Origin: Saprospiraceae bacterium
Lineage (GTDB): Bacteria > Bacteroidota > Bacteroidia > Chitinophagales > Saprospiraceae
Direction of reading: 5' to 3'
NCBI GenBank assembly: GCA_020627785.1
Contig: JAHDGF010000027.1
Location: 1-56,644 of the forward strand
DNA: 56,644 bases
Part shown: positions 26,915 to 37,200 of the stretch, piece by piece
Numbering within the stretch: the first letter of the stretch is position 1
Layout of the letters: each line of letters begins with the position of its first letter
The notes under the pieces: generated by a model
Database searches by the model: none
Seen by the model: the letters and a program-made list of their open reading frames with translations, nothing else
Told to the model about the DNA's origin: nothing
Position numbers and translations under genes: made by a program

Positions 26915-27492
26915 TACTGATATTTATTTAATTGTTTTAATTGTTCTACTCCTTGTACTAGTTTTTTTAAGCATCTAGACTTCATGGTCTTTGCGACATT
27001 GGCACTTGAAAAACCACTGAATTTTGCGATCTCGTCCATGGTGAGTCCTTCATAGTGATAGAGTCTTAAAATGTTTTGACACTTTTCTCCGAGTTCAGAT
27101 AGGGCCTTATTACAAAGCTCTCTCCTGTAATTCTGCGTATCGATTGGATCAGGTCTGACCGTATAATCAAGGTCATAAAATAATTCCTTGACCTTTTGTT
27201 CTCTGGTGCTTACTTTGATCTTTCGATGCTTAAATTCTCTTTCAATGTTGGCACATACTCCGACTAAAAAGGTTTTGATGTTTTCAAGATGAGACATGGA
27301 ATCATCCATGATTCTTCTTCTTACCACCAATATTGCTTCTGTGAAGATGTCTTCTGCATCTTGGTGGTTACAATGCCTAGACCTTACTAAAAAGTTGACG
27401 CAGTAAGGCTTAGATTCTGCGTAAAGCTTACTTAACCAGGCTTGATTGCCAGCCATAAGCTCTTGTCGGACTGTTGATAATTTTGTTTCCAT
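26914..27492 (-). CDS. ECF-type RNA polymerase sigma factor
   Basis: 192 residues from the ATG at 27492 (a TTG at 27525 would add 11). Region 2 lies at about 25-90 (C-N-H-Q-D-A-E-D-I-F-T-E-A-I-L-V-V-R-R-R and the I-K-T-F-L-V-G-V-C-A-N block). Region 4 lies at about 130-180 (L-S-E-L-G-E-K-C-Q-N-I-L-R-L-Y-H-Y-E-G-L-T-M-D-E-I-A, then S-S-A-N-V-A-K-T-M-K-S-R-C). No region 3 is present, as expected for group 4 sigma factors. It is coupled to the membrane protein downstream. The giant adhesin gene ends 137 bases upstream after its own terminator, so co-transcription is unlikely but co-regulation is possible. Confidence 0.92.
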   Translation of the reverse strand: METKLSTVRQELMAGNQAWLSKLYAESKPYCVNFLVRSRHCNHQDAEDIFTEAILVVRRRIMDDSMSHLENIKTFLVGVCANIEREFKHRKIKVSTREQKVKELFYDLDYTVRPDPIDTQNYRRELCNKALSELGEKCQNILRLYHYEGLTMDEIAKFSGFSSANVAKTMKSRCLKKLVQGVEQLKQLNKYQ

Positions 27493-27550
27493 TTTCGATT
27501 GATGTACTATTAATGAGCAGACCAATCAAAAGGTAAACAAGAAGTGGGAA

Positions 27551-27597
27551 AAAATTAAGCGGAGCCCACGATTTTTGATAAAATCATGAACTCCGCT
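27551..27597 (-). terminator. Terminator of the 2106-aa giant gene
   Basis: Outer stem AGCGGAG/CTCCGCT and inner stem GATTTT/AAAATC. On the minus strand the hairpin is followed by a TTAATTTTTT tract. It lies 33 bases after the stop codon of the giant gene. Confidence 0.75.
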
Positions 27598-27629
27598 CTA
27601 TATCAATTAAATAAAAGTACGCTTATCTT

Positions 27630-30600
27630 TTAGTTGAATATGGTTACATCGCCTATCATATATTCTATGTTCCCATCTTCATCCATAATCTCTATCGAAT
27701 AAACATATACCCCAGAGATGTATTCTTGGAAATCTCCAAATCTACCATCCCATAGTTCTACAACATCATTACTTCCTGCAGCAATATCTGTTGGGTCATT
27801 GTAAACCCGATTCCCCCATCTATCATAAATACTGATGTCCTGAATTACTAAATCACATCCCTCGATGTAAAGATTTAGAACGGTGTTCTGAGGATTTGGA
27901 TCATCCGGTGTTATGATGTTAGGAATATATGTTGACTTAATTCTAAGTATTTCTGATTCAATGCTTCTGCATTCAAGAATAGTACATCCATCTCCATAGG
28001 TAGCAAAAACGCAAACCTCTGAAACTCCCTCGATCATTGGGGTAAAATTGTAACTATCACAAGTACCATTATCACATTCCGAAACAACTTCACCATCTAC
28101 TGTCCAAACTATAGAATCTAAAGTAACATTGGTAGTCTCAATGGATAGTACAGAAGTTGAATCTGTCCAAATGAAAGTAGGTGCTGTAAATTCAGTATCT
28201 GCTGCGGCAAGAACACCAACGGTAATGGTTTCCTCATAGATACATCCATTATCATCGGTCACTGTCATTGCATAAGTTCCTTCGGCTATTGAATTATCGC
28301 CGGAATCAAAAGACTGTCCATTAGATTCAATGGTAAAAGGTCCAGCCCCCTCTGCAAAAATATTGACATTCCCTTCTGCGCCATCACACGGTGCATCACT
28401 GATATCGAAAATAACTTGAGGTACACCTAAGATGGCGAAGTCTACATCCGCATCATAGAAGCAACCGTCTTCTTCATAAGTAACCCCTACATTATACGTT
28501 CCTGCTCCAAGTCCAGAAATATCAAAAGTTCCATCTGGAGAAACGCCATCTCCAAACCAAGTAAAGTCTCCAGAATTATCAATTTCTGCACCCATAACAT
28601 CTGGATCAGATAATTGGAAACTTGCTGGTAAATCAGAAAGACAGTATTCTGAATCGATCTCTGAAACTAAGGTAACAGTTGCTGGCTCACAATCCATTGC
28701 TGAACAAGTTTCTGTGACAGAATTTTCAAACTCACAAGCACAAATACTTGAAATACTCATACTGAAATCAACCATCTCCCCTTCCATCAAATCAGTGACC
28801 TCAAATTCTGTATCCGTTGTCGTTCCAGCGGGTTGATCATTAATCAATATGGTGTATTCATCCGCACATGGAACTGAATTCCAACTAAAGGTCACGGAAT
28901 TCAAAGTCTGAGTACACTGCACCACTGGAATCTCTGGTTCATCTTCAACAGTCACCGTCCACATAACAATATCAGAATCACAATCTCCTGCTCTGTCAAT
29001 TAAACTCATGTATTCAAAAACACCTGGCTGATCATAAGTTATCTGGTAATTCGGTGATAGTCCTATTAAGTCTGGCTGATCTGGTCCTAGATGAACTAGT
29101 TCTGTAGAAAAGTCTGTGGTTATTAAAACATCTACTGTATCTCCTACGCACATCGTTATGTCTAACATATCTATTTCCAATGCAGGCTTAGCAACCAAGG
29201 TAACCATCACTTCTGCAGTCTCTCCACAATTCTCTTCTTCAAAGGTTAAAACATAAGTTGTATCTGTAACCAAAGGCACAAAATTTCCAGTCATGGAAAT
29301 ATCATCACCTGACCAAGAACCATCCACTGTTGCACCTGAAGTCGGGTCAAATGCTTCCATCTGAATTTCTTCATCAATTAGATAACATACCGTTGTATCT
29401 CTTAATTCAAAATCTAATGGTGCCAATAATTCTATGCTTACCGTTTCAGGATCAGAATCACAGGTTCCAGCTACGGTCATGATGCTCGTCTCTAATGTGA
29501 TGTCCACAGTACCTGAACCATCTTGGAAAATGAAGGTGAATTCTCCTCCTCCGTTTGAGGTCTCAGTAAAGTTGGTCACATTATTTGATACTGACCAATT
29601 GGTAATAAGTCCTGGATCGAATGGACCATCTAAGGTTACAATTAACTCTTCACCGATGCATACATCATTTGATTGAACACTAAATTCTGCACTTGGTGAA
29701 TCTACAATTGAAATGGTTACATCATTTGTTCCTGGACAGCTTGTTCCATCTTGAGAAAAGCTATAAGTCAAGGTATAATCTTGGGCTAAGGTTGGTGTGA
29801 ATTCTCCAGTCACTGGATCAATATCCTGTCCAACCCATTCTCCCGTACCGTTGGCTGGCATTCCAAGATCGTCGAATACCTCTGCTGTAAGATTTACAGA
29901 CAAGCCTGGCTCAAGACAAAGCACATTCGCTGGACTGGTAATTTGTACATCAAAGTCGGTACAAGATTGTGCTTCACACATTCCAGGAGGAGAGGCAAAA
30001 GTATCACAACCATGAGGACTAATTGGTACCACTGTAATGGTTACAATTTGACCTTCCATCAAACCAGTTTCTTCATAGCTAGTTCCTGTTTGAGTAAAGG
30101 TCATTGGTGTTCCACCATCTATGATGACCGTCACCTCATACTCTGTAACCCCAGGAATAGGAGCCCATGTTCCTTCAACGCTCGAAGTAGTCAATGTTCC
30201 GCAGAATACTCCAGGAACTTGTAAAACAGGTCTCACGTAAATATTCTTCGTAACGACAAGAGGAGCACATGCTGGACCACTCGTAACAGTCATGGTCACT
30301 TCCTTATCTCCCGGAGTTGACCAACCTAGCATAAAACCAGAGGCCGCTGTACTCGGGCTTGTATTATCTTGTCCCAAGTCCCAAGCATAGTTGAAAGATG
30401 GATTGTTATCAAAGGTAACTTCAACAAATTCTTCTAAACAGATGGTATCAGGGATGCTTAAGGCAAAGTCCTCATCTGGTTGGTTAAATACATTGATGGT
30501 AACAGTAGTTGTTGCATCACATGCAGCCATCAAATCTTCAACAAATAACTCAATAACATGTACTCCTTCACCAGCAACCGCCGGGTCAAATTCATCCCCA

Positions 30601-33600
30601 AGCAATGCTCCAGGTGGAGTTGTCCCTGTAACGGACCATGATGGGTTCATGCTATTATTTATGTCTACTAAAGTAATTGGTGTATTCGTTCCATCTAAAC
30701 AGATATCTGGTACCTGCTCAATCATCGGATTCAAATTACAATCCCCAGTCATACAGGTGACAGGCACACTCAGTCCATTTCCACATGGATGATCCGTACT
30801 CAAGGTCGTGAGAACAAAATCTACACTTGCTCCTTGGGTCAGACCTGTAACGGTATAGCTATTGGTGCCCATCATCATACCAGGCACGGTAGACGTGAGG
30901 TCTGTGCCCATTCCTCCAGGTGCATCTGTCCAAGTTATGGTTACTGAATTAGAAGTAGATGAACAGGAGACATTGGTCGGTGCAGGTAGTTGATCAACAG
31001 CAGTTACTAGACCAGTAAATACATTTGAAAGACAACCATTAGCATCTTGTACTTGTAAAGTATAATTATGCATTCCAGCTTCACCCCAAGTTACAGATAG
31101 GTTCTGCATAGAGGTTGCCGTTGCTTCATTCCAAACAGCCATTGTATCTGAAACCATCCAAGTATATATCTGACCTCCAGCCAAGCTAGACGTAAGTACG
31201 ATTGTTTCTCCTACACATACGGTTGTATCTGGTAGAACAGTTACCATAGATTGAGGAGCAACATTAAATGATTCTACAGCAGCTGGACTATCTCCACAAG
31301 GACTCGATGCCACCACTGATATTCCAAGGGGCATACTAGGATCTGTTATGCTTATATCTACATTGGTTCCACCGGCAGTTGCAGGCGTTCCATTTGTAAT
31401 GGTCCATGAGTAAGTGGTTCCAGCTGATACTGGTACACTGAATGGTAGATTGTTTGTATTGTCTGCACAAATGATTGCTGGTGCTGTGATAACAGGTGCC
31501 GATGGTGTTCCAGTCGCTCCTATGGTCACAGCTACGTTAAATTCAACCATACAGCTTACGCCCGTTTCAGGGATTAAATAACTTACTTCTAAATTATAAA
31601 CACCATCCATGCTCACACTTTCAGTGATCGCTGTTCCTAAATTGTTTCCTCCTGGACCTACCCATTGGTAACTGATATCATCCGGATTCATAAACCCTGG
31701 TAAGGTACCTGGTTCAAATTCCAAAATCATATCACAGCCTGCTCCAGGAAGAACATTTATACTTCCAGGAATATCATATAAAAAGAAGGTGTAAAAAATA
31801 GTGGTATCACAATTCATTCCATCATAGTCTGTCTGTAATGAACCTCCATCGTAATCGATTAGCGAAGCAACATTTGTAACAGGATCTAAAAAAGATTGAA
31901 TGTCTCCCCAGTCTAAGCCTAAGCCAACATCTTCCCAATCGTCAATGGTGTTAGCACACCAGTGGACATCAACAAAATCTTCACCCCCTGAAGGGATTTC
32001 TATCACTTCAATGGTCTGAGTAAATGAACAATCACAATCATCAGTAACCGTATTATCGAAAATTCCTTCAGAAGTTATTACACCACCTTGCCAGTTTTCT
32101 CCCATGACTGTTATGCCTCCTGGATCCCAACCATCTGCTAAATCATTAGTACAGACTCTATATTGTCCAAAATCTATGGGTGCCGTGTCTTCTATTACAA
32201 AATCCCAACAGAAAGTTCCTTGCCAATCATCACATCCATTACTCATCTCATTAAGACATAATTGATAAGTACCAGGTTGACTAAATTCTAGTTCTAAAGG
32301 ACCACAGGTACTAAAATCTGAAGAACAATTGAAACTAAAAGATGGGTCTGGCAAAGGACAGTCATTGTCAATATTTAAAGCAGTAACTCCCGCTTGCGAG
32401 CTGATATCCCAACAAAAGAAGAAGGTACCATCTTCTAGATTATCTGGAAAGAAGGACACTACCTGCCCCGTACAAAAAGTGGTTTCCGTTGGATTAAGTG
32501 TACAAGCATCTGAAGCGACCACAGCATTGTCCGGATCTTCAAAAGTAAACGGCGCCGCATTGATTGAAAGGCTCCAATCACATACATCTGCATTACATCC
32601 ATCTACGACCACGTTATATATATTACCTACCGTTAAACCGGTAGCGGTTATGGTTGTAGATGTCGTAAAACAATCGGCACCATTTGAAGTATAGCAAGTA
32701 TTGGCATCACAGGGATCTGTAACCGTTGCCTGAATCCCTTGACCTCCTAGACAATTAGAAGGGCTGATGGTTAATTCCAAAGTTTCTGCACCAGCAACAA
32801 AGGTAAAGTAAGAACCATTGTGCACTGCCCCACCACCACACAATGGTGTAGTAGAACCATCTGGGATCGGTGTACAAGAAGAGGCATTCAAGTCATTAGC
32901 ATTACATGCTACCGGAGGCTCATCACAAGCCGTATATTGAGGTGCTCCATTCACACAGTTAGGACAATTTATGGTGATATCGAAACAAGTCTGTTCTGAA
33001 TTACCACACTCATCTTCATAATCATAACATATCTGAGTAGTACCGGCATCATAAAGATCACCTGGAGCACCACCTGAAGAAGTTAGATTAACGATTGAAC
33101 TTCCACAATTGGTTACGAAATCACCTGGCTCAGGTTCTACCCAAGTCACAGTAATCGGACACATGGTTGAAACGATGTTGAATCCATCGGGATCTTGGTT
33201 GGTAAAAAATGCACTACCACCTTGTAGTTGAGGACCATCGAAGTCCATTAAATTAACTGTATGTGTGCACATATCCATATTACCACATTGGTCAATAATT
33301 GTCCAAGTCCTATCAAACGAAAAGGCAACACTGGGATCTCCAGTACCACAACTGACACCATTATCTACATCTTCATAACTGACTTCATATAATAAGCATG
33401 GGATATCTTGAGCTGATCCCGAAGTATTTGCTTGATAGTCGTTTGGATCTGGCAATGTTGTTGGACTTGGAGAAAAAGGATATCCAGTTTCTGTTTCAAT
33501 CAAAGGGCTAGTTCCATCGCAAGGATCAGAATTTGCCAAATCTATTTCCAATACAGCTGGACTAGGACAAGTGATTGAAGGTGGAGATGTATCTTCTATA

Positions 33601-33950
33601 GAAATTAGTTGCACGCACATTGCTCCATCTTGAGTAGACCATTCTCTTTCCCAAGAAATAAATGGGCAGTTCCCCGGATCATAAACAAAATTCACATCAA
33701 CATATGAAAAGAGCGGTGTGCAACCGCTGACTGATCCATCGGTCATACTATTAAAGTCAGATTCTGGAATGTTTGGCACAGGCGTATCCGAATATGCAAA
33801 ACCAGTCAAATTAGTGACTGCGAAGTCTGTCTCTGAACAAGCTTCAATTGTTTGATCTGATGGACAATCATCGAAATTACATTGAGCCGTTAATCCTGAA
33901 ATATTTGCGAAAGCAAAAATTAAAAAGGTAGATAGTATAAGTTTCTTCAT
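27630..33950 (-). CDS. Giant secreted protein with T9SS type-B (CHU_C) domain, paralog A
   Basis: 2106 residues. The signal peptide is MKKLILSTFLIFAFANISG, followed by T-A-Q-C. The N-terminal part holds one HYR-like module (S-I-T-C-P-S-P to T-W-T-I-I-D-Q-C-G-N). A cysteine-rich block at about 340-620 includes G-L-T-V-G-N-I-Y-N-V-V-V-D-G-C. The middle and second half alternate PKD/Ig-like modules with at least three fibronectin-III-like modules ending in a C-x-A-x-x-C motif. The last 100 residues are the CHU_C domain: Y-I-P-N-I-I-T-P-D-D, I-Y-D-R-W-G-N-R-V-Y, L-W-D-G and G-V-Y-V-Y, ending G-D-V-T-I-F-N. The protein is probably a cell-surface adhesin exported by T9SS. It is clearly paralogous to the next upstream gene. 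Confidence 0.88.
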   Translation of the reverse strand: MKKLILSTFLIFAFANISGLTAQCNFDDCPSDQTIEACSETDFAVTNLTGFAYSDTPVPNIPESDFNSMTDGSVSGCTPLFSYVDVNFVYDPGNCPFISWEREWSTQDGAMCVQLISIEDTSPPSITCPSPAVLEIDLANSDPCDGTSPLIETETGYPFSPSPTTLPDPNDYQANTSGSAQDIPCLLYEVSYEDVDNGVSCGTGDPSVAFSFDRTWTIIDQCGNMDMCTHTVNLMDFDGPQLQGGSAFFTNQDPDGFNIVSTMCPITVTWVEPEPGDFVTNCGSSIVNLTSSGGAPGDLYDAGTTQICYDYEDECGNSEQTCFDITINCPNCVNGAPQYTACDEPPVACNANDLNASSCTPIPDGSTTPLCGGGAVHNGSYFTFVAGAETLELTISPSNCLGGQGIQATVTDPCDANTCYTSNGADCFTTSTTITATGLTVGNIYNVVVDGCNADVCDWSLSINAAPFTFEDPDNAVVASDACTLNPTETTFCTGQVVSFFPDNLEDGTFFFCWDISSQAGVTALNIDNDCPLPDPSFSFNCSSDFSTCGPLELEFSQPGTYQLCLNEMSNGCDDWQGTFCWDFVIEDTAPIDFGQYRVCTNDLADGWDPGGITVMGENWQGGVITSEGIFDNTVTDDCDCSFTQTIEVIEIPSGGEDFVDVHWCANTIDDWEDVGLGLDWGDIQSFLDPVTNVASLIDYDGGSLQTDYDGMNCDTTIFYTFFLYDIPGSINVLPGAGCDMILEFEPGTLPGFMNPDDISYQWVGPGGNNLGTAITESVSMDGVYNLEVSYLIPETGVSCMVEFNVAVTIGATGTPSAPVITAPAIICADNTNNLPFSVPVSAGTTYSWTITNGTPATAGGTNVDISITDPSMPLGISVVASSPCGDSPAAVESFNVAPQSMVTVLPDTTVCVGETIVLTSSLAGGQIYTWMVSDTMAVWNEATATSMQNLSVTWGEAGMHNYTLQVQDANGCLSNVFTGLVTAVDQLPAPTNVSCSSTSNSVTITWTDAPGGMGTDLTSTVPGMMMGTNSYTVTGLTQGASVDFVLTTLSTDHPCGNGLSVPVTCMTGDCNLNPMIEQVPDICLDGTNTPITLVDINNSMNPSWSVTGTTPPGALLGDEFDPAVAGEGVHVIELFVEDLMAACDATTTVTINVFNQPDEDFALSIPDTICLEEFVEVTFDNNPSFNYAWDLGQDNTSPSTAASGFMLGWSTPGDKEVTMTVTSGPACAPLVVTKNIYVRPVLQVPGVFCGTLTTSSVEGTWAPIPGVTEYEVTVIIDGGTPMTFTQTGTSYEETGLMEGQIVTITVVPISPHGCDTFASPPGMCEAQSCTDFDVQITSPANVLCLEPGLSVNLTAEVFDDLGMPANGTGEWVGQDIDPVTGEFTPTLAQDYTLTYSFSQDGTSCPGTNDVTISIVDSPSAEFSVQSNDVCIGEELIVTLDGPFDPGLITNWSVSNNVTNFTETSNGGGEFTFIFQDGSGTVDITLETSIMTVAGTCDSDPETVSIELLAPLDFELRDTTVCYLIDEEIQMEAFDPTSGATVDGSWSGDDISMTGNFVPLVTDTTYVLTFEEENCGETAEVMVTLVAKPALEIDMLDITMCVGDTVDVLITTDFSTELVHLGPDQPDLIGLSPNYQITYDQPGVFEYMSLIDRAGDCDSDIVMWTVTVEDEPEIPVVQCTQTLNSVTFSWNSVPCADEYTILINDQPAGTTTDTEFEVTDLMEGEMVDFSMSISSICACEFENSVTETCSAMDCEPATVTLVSEIDSEYCLSDLPASFQLSDPDVMGAEIDNSGDFTWFGDGVSPDGTFDISGLGAGTYNVGVTYEEDGCFYDADVDFAILGVPQVIFDISDAPCDGAEGNVNIFAEGAGPFTIESNGQSFDSGDNSIAEGTYAMTVTDDNGCIYEETITVGVLAAADTEFTAPTFIWTDSTSVLSIETTNVTLDSIVWTVDGEVVSECDNGTCDSYNFTPMIEGVSEVCVFATYGDGCTILECRSIESEILRIKSTYIPNIITPDDPNPQNTVLNLYIEGCDLVIQDISIYDRWGNRVYNDPTDIAAGSNDVVELWDGRFGDFQEYISGVYVYSIEIMDEDGNIEYMIGDVTIFN

Positions 33951-34274
33951 GAAATGCGCTTAAAGGAGTAGAAAAGGACGCAAGCGCAGCCATAGCTTAA
34001 GGTGCCATTCGATAGATTGGTGTTGTAAGCAATGTAGAGCCTAATGGTCATTCTCCACCCATTATTAACAATACAGGGCCAAGATAAGTAAAAACAAAGT
34101 AGAAACAAGCGAAAAATGACCACCTATAAAGGCAGTTTTAACCTAATGTCTTTACAATGTTTCCTATATCCGGCAAATCTGTGTCTTCAAAATGACATGC
34201 GACTAGATTGCGGTTTGAGATGAATAAAAGCAGCACTCACAGAATACACCTGCAAGTGCTACTTTTTTTCAGTA
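33951..34274. other. 324-bp spacer between the two giant genes
   Basis: No convincing gene. Next to paralog A there is an inverted repeat GCGCTT (33956-33961) / AAGCGC (33982-33987) in its leader. At the far end is the terminator of paralog B. No clear TAnnTTTG box for paralog A was found. Confidence 0.5.
34225..34269 (-). terminator. Terminator of the giant gene paralog B
   Basis: On the minus strand AGCACT, then CAG, pair with CTG and AGTGCT across a short loop, followed by GCTTTTATT. It starts six bases after the stop codon. Confidence 0.65.
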
Positions 34275-37200
34275 TTAGAACAGGACGGTGACATCATCCG
34301 CTAAGAATTCAGTCTGTCCATTAAATTCAATTTCAACTAAATATACATATACTCCAGATGAGAAGTTTGAAGATTCCCCTTGGAAGGTTCCATCCCAAAG
34401 CATTCCTGAAGCACCACTTGCAACAATCATATCTAGATCTTCATTGTAAACCCTATTCCCCCATCGATCGAATATCTTGATGTTTTTAATGTTCGCCTCG
34501 CAACCTTGAACATAAATGTTTAGGTTTTGATTCGATCCATTATCATCGGTTGGTGAAATTACATTCGGGATATAAAAGCTCTTGAATATAATTGGGTTCG
34601 TTTCTACACTTCTACAATCTACCAATTCACAATTACTTTCACCGTAGGTTGCAAAAGCGCACACCTCGAAAGTACCTTGCTCCGTTGGAGAATAAGTAAA
34701 GTTTGCACAATCTCCAGTGGCACAATCAATATCTGCGATGGTTTCACCATCTACGGTCCAGACAACATTGGTTAACCCTTCTGCATCCGAATTATAGGTA
34801 AATACTCCAACGCTATCAGTGACTACAGAGATTGGTAAATCATTGACTTCAAATGCTGGTTGAGCCGCTGAAGCTATGCTAAATTCTTCGCTAAAAGTAC
34901 ATCCATTGGCATCTTCAAAAGTAAGGGCATAGTCCCCAACGCCTAGATCATTAGAGCCTAGGTTTAGGTCTTGGCCATTCGCAGAAATGGTGTATGGACC
35001 TTCACTATCTGCACCATTTGAAATGGCAATGTCTAGAAGTCCAATTGGGTTCTCTGGACAAGGTGCATCTGTATAAGTCAGTACAACTTCTGGCTCAGCA
35101 TATATTGTAAATTCAGTGCTTCCATTGTAGAAACATCCATCTTCTTCGTATTCCACATTTACGGTGTAAGTACCTGGAGTCAATGCCGAATAGTCAATGC
35201 TACCATCTGCATTTACACCTGAATTACCAGACCATGTATAGGTTCCTGTATTGTTTATTTCTGATCCATTAGCCGTTGCCACGAAATCAGTAACTCCTGG
35301 TAAATCATCTTGACAGAAGCTCATTGAAACCGTCGCATCAATGTCTATTGTACCTGGGGCACAATCCTGAGCAATACAAGGCACACCGATCGGATCAGGG
35401 AAATCACAAAGGCAATCATTCGCCGCATTTATTATCACTTCTATCTCTACCTCATCATTCTGATTCAGGCCGGTAACTTCGTATTCTGCTACCGTAATCT
35501 GCTCCACAAATTGTCCATCAATGTATATATCATAAGAATCTGCACAATCTTCTACGGACCAAGTCCAGCTAACTGAACTTAAACTACTTGCCCCACAGGA
35601 AATGGTCGGAGTAACTGGTACAGTCTGAACACTCACTGCCTGAGGCATAGAGGTATCGCTGCAATTTCCGATAACTGTTTCTAAAGTAAACTCACCAGAA
35701 ACTTCACCATAAAAATTAACCGTCCATGTTCCATCACCATTATCTAGAATATCATAGTCTGTTCCTTCCACTAAATCAGAAGTCCAATTGAAATCAAGTG
35801 AAGAACTGAAGGTTCCATCATAGGTTAAGGTAATCACATCTTCCACACAGATTTCATCTTCATCAACTGTGAAGGCTGCAACCGGTGAATCCAAAATTTC
35901 AAATACTACTTCTGCGACTCCTGGACATGAAGATCCATCCTCTGCGAAAGTATATGTCAAAGTATAGACACCTACACCAGATGGCGTCCATTCTCCTGTC
36001 ACTGGATCAATGTCATCACCAGACCATTCTCCGGTTCCGTTGGCTAAATCTCCATTCTCATCAAAGGTCATTTGTGATAATTGAACAACCGTAGGATTTG
36101 CTGGATCAAAACAAGCGACAAAATCTGGAGGATCAATTTCTACCGTAAAGTCTTGACAATCATTGGCAACACAGGTAGCAGTTAATATTGGATCGCCGCA
36201 ACCATTCATGTCTTGTGCCATAATCGTAATCTCAACTACATCACCTGTAGATAAACCAGTGATTGGAAGCATTGGTCCAGACTCGGTCGTTGTCATTGGC
36301 ATGCCTCCTTCTATAATAATGGTTACTTCATATTCCGTTATTCCCGGAATTAAAGGCCATGTTACATCTATACTGTTCGTTGTAGAGCTACAATCTATGG
36401 TTCCTGTAAAATCAATGGAAGGTAATACTTCAATGACTACCTCAGCCATTCCTTCACAATCCGGCCCACTGCTATCAAGATAGCTTAAGGTGTACATTCC
36501 CGGCATGGAGTAACTCAAATCAAACGGAGGATTTAATATATCACCGACCGTTGAATTCATTCCAAATTCCCAATCTGATGGAGGATTGCTTGAATTATAA
36601 TCTACGGTAAATGTTTCATCTACACAGACCGTTAAAGCACTCGGTGTTAAGGTCGGCATCGGAAGATCAATCACTGTCACCATGGTTGTTGCATTTCTTG
36701 TACAATCATTCACCGGATCGTATACTTCATAACCAATGGTATGTGTACCTACCCCTGCTGTTAATGGATCAAAGGTCCCTGCCATAGCATCTGTAATCCC
36801 TGGACCACTAAAAGTACCTCCTGGATCATTATCTATATCTAAATCAAATGGTGCAGTACCATCAACACATACATTATCCTGTGGTGTACTGATCATCGGG
36901 TCTAATGGACATAGTCCAGCAGTACACATTTCTGCAATAAACTGAGGACCACATGGATGACCCGTGGCTGGATTCGTCAAAATATAAGTGACAACATCAC
37001 CCGGCATTAAACCTGTAACTTCCCAAACTCCAGGTCCGAGCATGGTTGCGGTATGTCCAGGGGAAGTTGTCTGTAAAGTAGACGGACTGCCTGGATCTGC
37101 ATCAGTGACTGTTATTGTAATAGAGTTACTTGTCGCATCACAGGTAAAAGTTGGTGTTGCTTGTGGCTCAACCACCTCAACCATTCCACAGACGACCATG

